This document shows, one piece after another, positions 22,278-22,695 of a stretch of 22,695 bases of DNA. Below the pieces are notes generated by a model, which had not been told where the DNA came from, did not search any database, and saw nothing but the letters and a program-made list of their open reading frames with translations. Both the position numbers and the translations under genes were made by a program. Numbering within the stretch: position 1 is the stretch's first letter; every line of letters starts with the position of its first letter. The stretch lies in the IMG/VR virus record IMGVR_UViG_3300032073_000278, positions 1 through 22,695 of that record; one strand, written 5' to 3'. The DNA comes from a virus.

Positions 22278-22695
22278 ATGGAATACTCAACACAAGGACA
22301 AACAGCAGCAGGTAGATATGCACAACTACAAAGTGCAAGATCTACCTTTGATAGAGAAGCAAAAGAATCATCAAAACTAACCATACCTAGTTTGATACCT
22401 GAGAGTACAACTGGTACAAGAGCTAAGATAAAAACTCCATTTCAAGCTGTAGGTGCTAGAGGTGTTAACAGTCTTGCATCTAAATTATTATTTGCTTTAC
22501 TTCCTCCTTCAACTGCTTTTTTTAAACTAAGTATTGATAGTCTTGAACTGTTGAAACAAGGACAGGAAGGATTAGAAACAGAGATAGATAAAGGATTACG
22601 AACAATTGAAACAGCTTTGATGAATGAGATAGAGATCTCTAACGACAGAGTTGCAATGTTTGAAGCATTGAAGCATCTGATTGTTGGAGGGAATG
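22278..22695 (+). CDS. Portal (head-tail connector) protein, 5' part
   Basis: The first 139 residues of a T7 gp8-like portal, running off the window (T7 gp8 has 536). TIPSLIPE, TPFQAVGARGVNSLASKLLF and EISNDRVAMFEALKHLIVGGN-type segments match T7 gp8 (TPWQAVGARGLNNLASKL, RVTLFEALKQLVVAGN) residue by residue. The dodecameric portal is the DNA entry channel, the docking site for terminase and the base of the tail. ATG at 22278, 2 bases after the previous stop. Confidence 0.93.
   Translation, partial: MEYSTQGQTAAGRYAQLQSARSTFDREAKESSKLTIPSLIPESTTGTRAKIKTPFQAVGARGVNSLASKLLFALLPPSTAFFKLSIDSLELLKQGQEGLETEIDKGLRTIETALMNEIEISNDRVAMFEALKHLIVGGN

Overview
The window is an AT-rich stretch of a T7-like podovirus genome, most likely a marine cyanophage (Prochlorococcus or Synechococcus host). 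The T7-type core is clear: single-subunit RNA polymerase, gp2.5-like ssDNA-binding protein, endonuclease I, primase-helicase, 5'-3' exonuclease, portal, internal virion protein, tail fibre and both terminase subunits. The cyanophage assignment rests on my memory of small accessory protein families common in marine cyanophages (the 95-aa and 62-aa early proteins, a 76-aa membrane protein, exported Ser/Thr-rich proteins). It has not been checked by a search. No photosynthesis, metabolic, integrase, tRNA or CRISPR features were seen.

Layout. 1-5987 (+): C-terminus of a large internal virion protein, a tail fibre/spike with a T7-type N-terminus and beta-helix lyase fold, a glycine-rich adhesin-like protein and a 142-aa unknown. 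6036-7883 (+): a small coiled-coil gene with an apparent -1 frameshift into a zinc finger, then three small membrane or proline-rich proteins. 7870-9846 (-): an antisense operon with one membrane protein and three exported proteins. 9865-10675 (+): small unknowns; 10637-10858 (-): one small unknown. 10904-12853 (+): terminase small and large subunits. 12854-13456: a 603-bp non-coding region rich in hairpins, G tracts and short repeats; by T7 gene order this is where the genome ends should lie, so the window probably crosses a circularised or concatemer junction. 13457-15532 (+): a run of small early genes, the last seven tightly overlapped. 15525-21309 (+): RNA polymerase and the replication genes. 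21310-21515: two terminator-like hairpins and a sigma70-like extended -10 promoter. 21516-22695 (+): three small proteins and the 5' part of the portal gene, running off the window.

Together: host polymerase should transcribe the early genes and the phage RNA polymerase, which then drives replication and virion genes. In T7 the DNA polymerase gene lies between the primase-helicase and the exonuclease; here those two overlap by one base and no DNA polymerase appears anywhere in the window. The structural module between portal and internal virion proteins is outside the window, so absence from the whole genome cannot be proven. No recognisable endolysin is present either.
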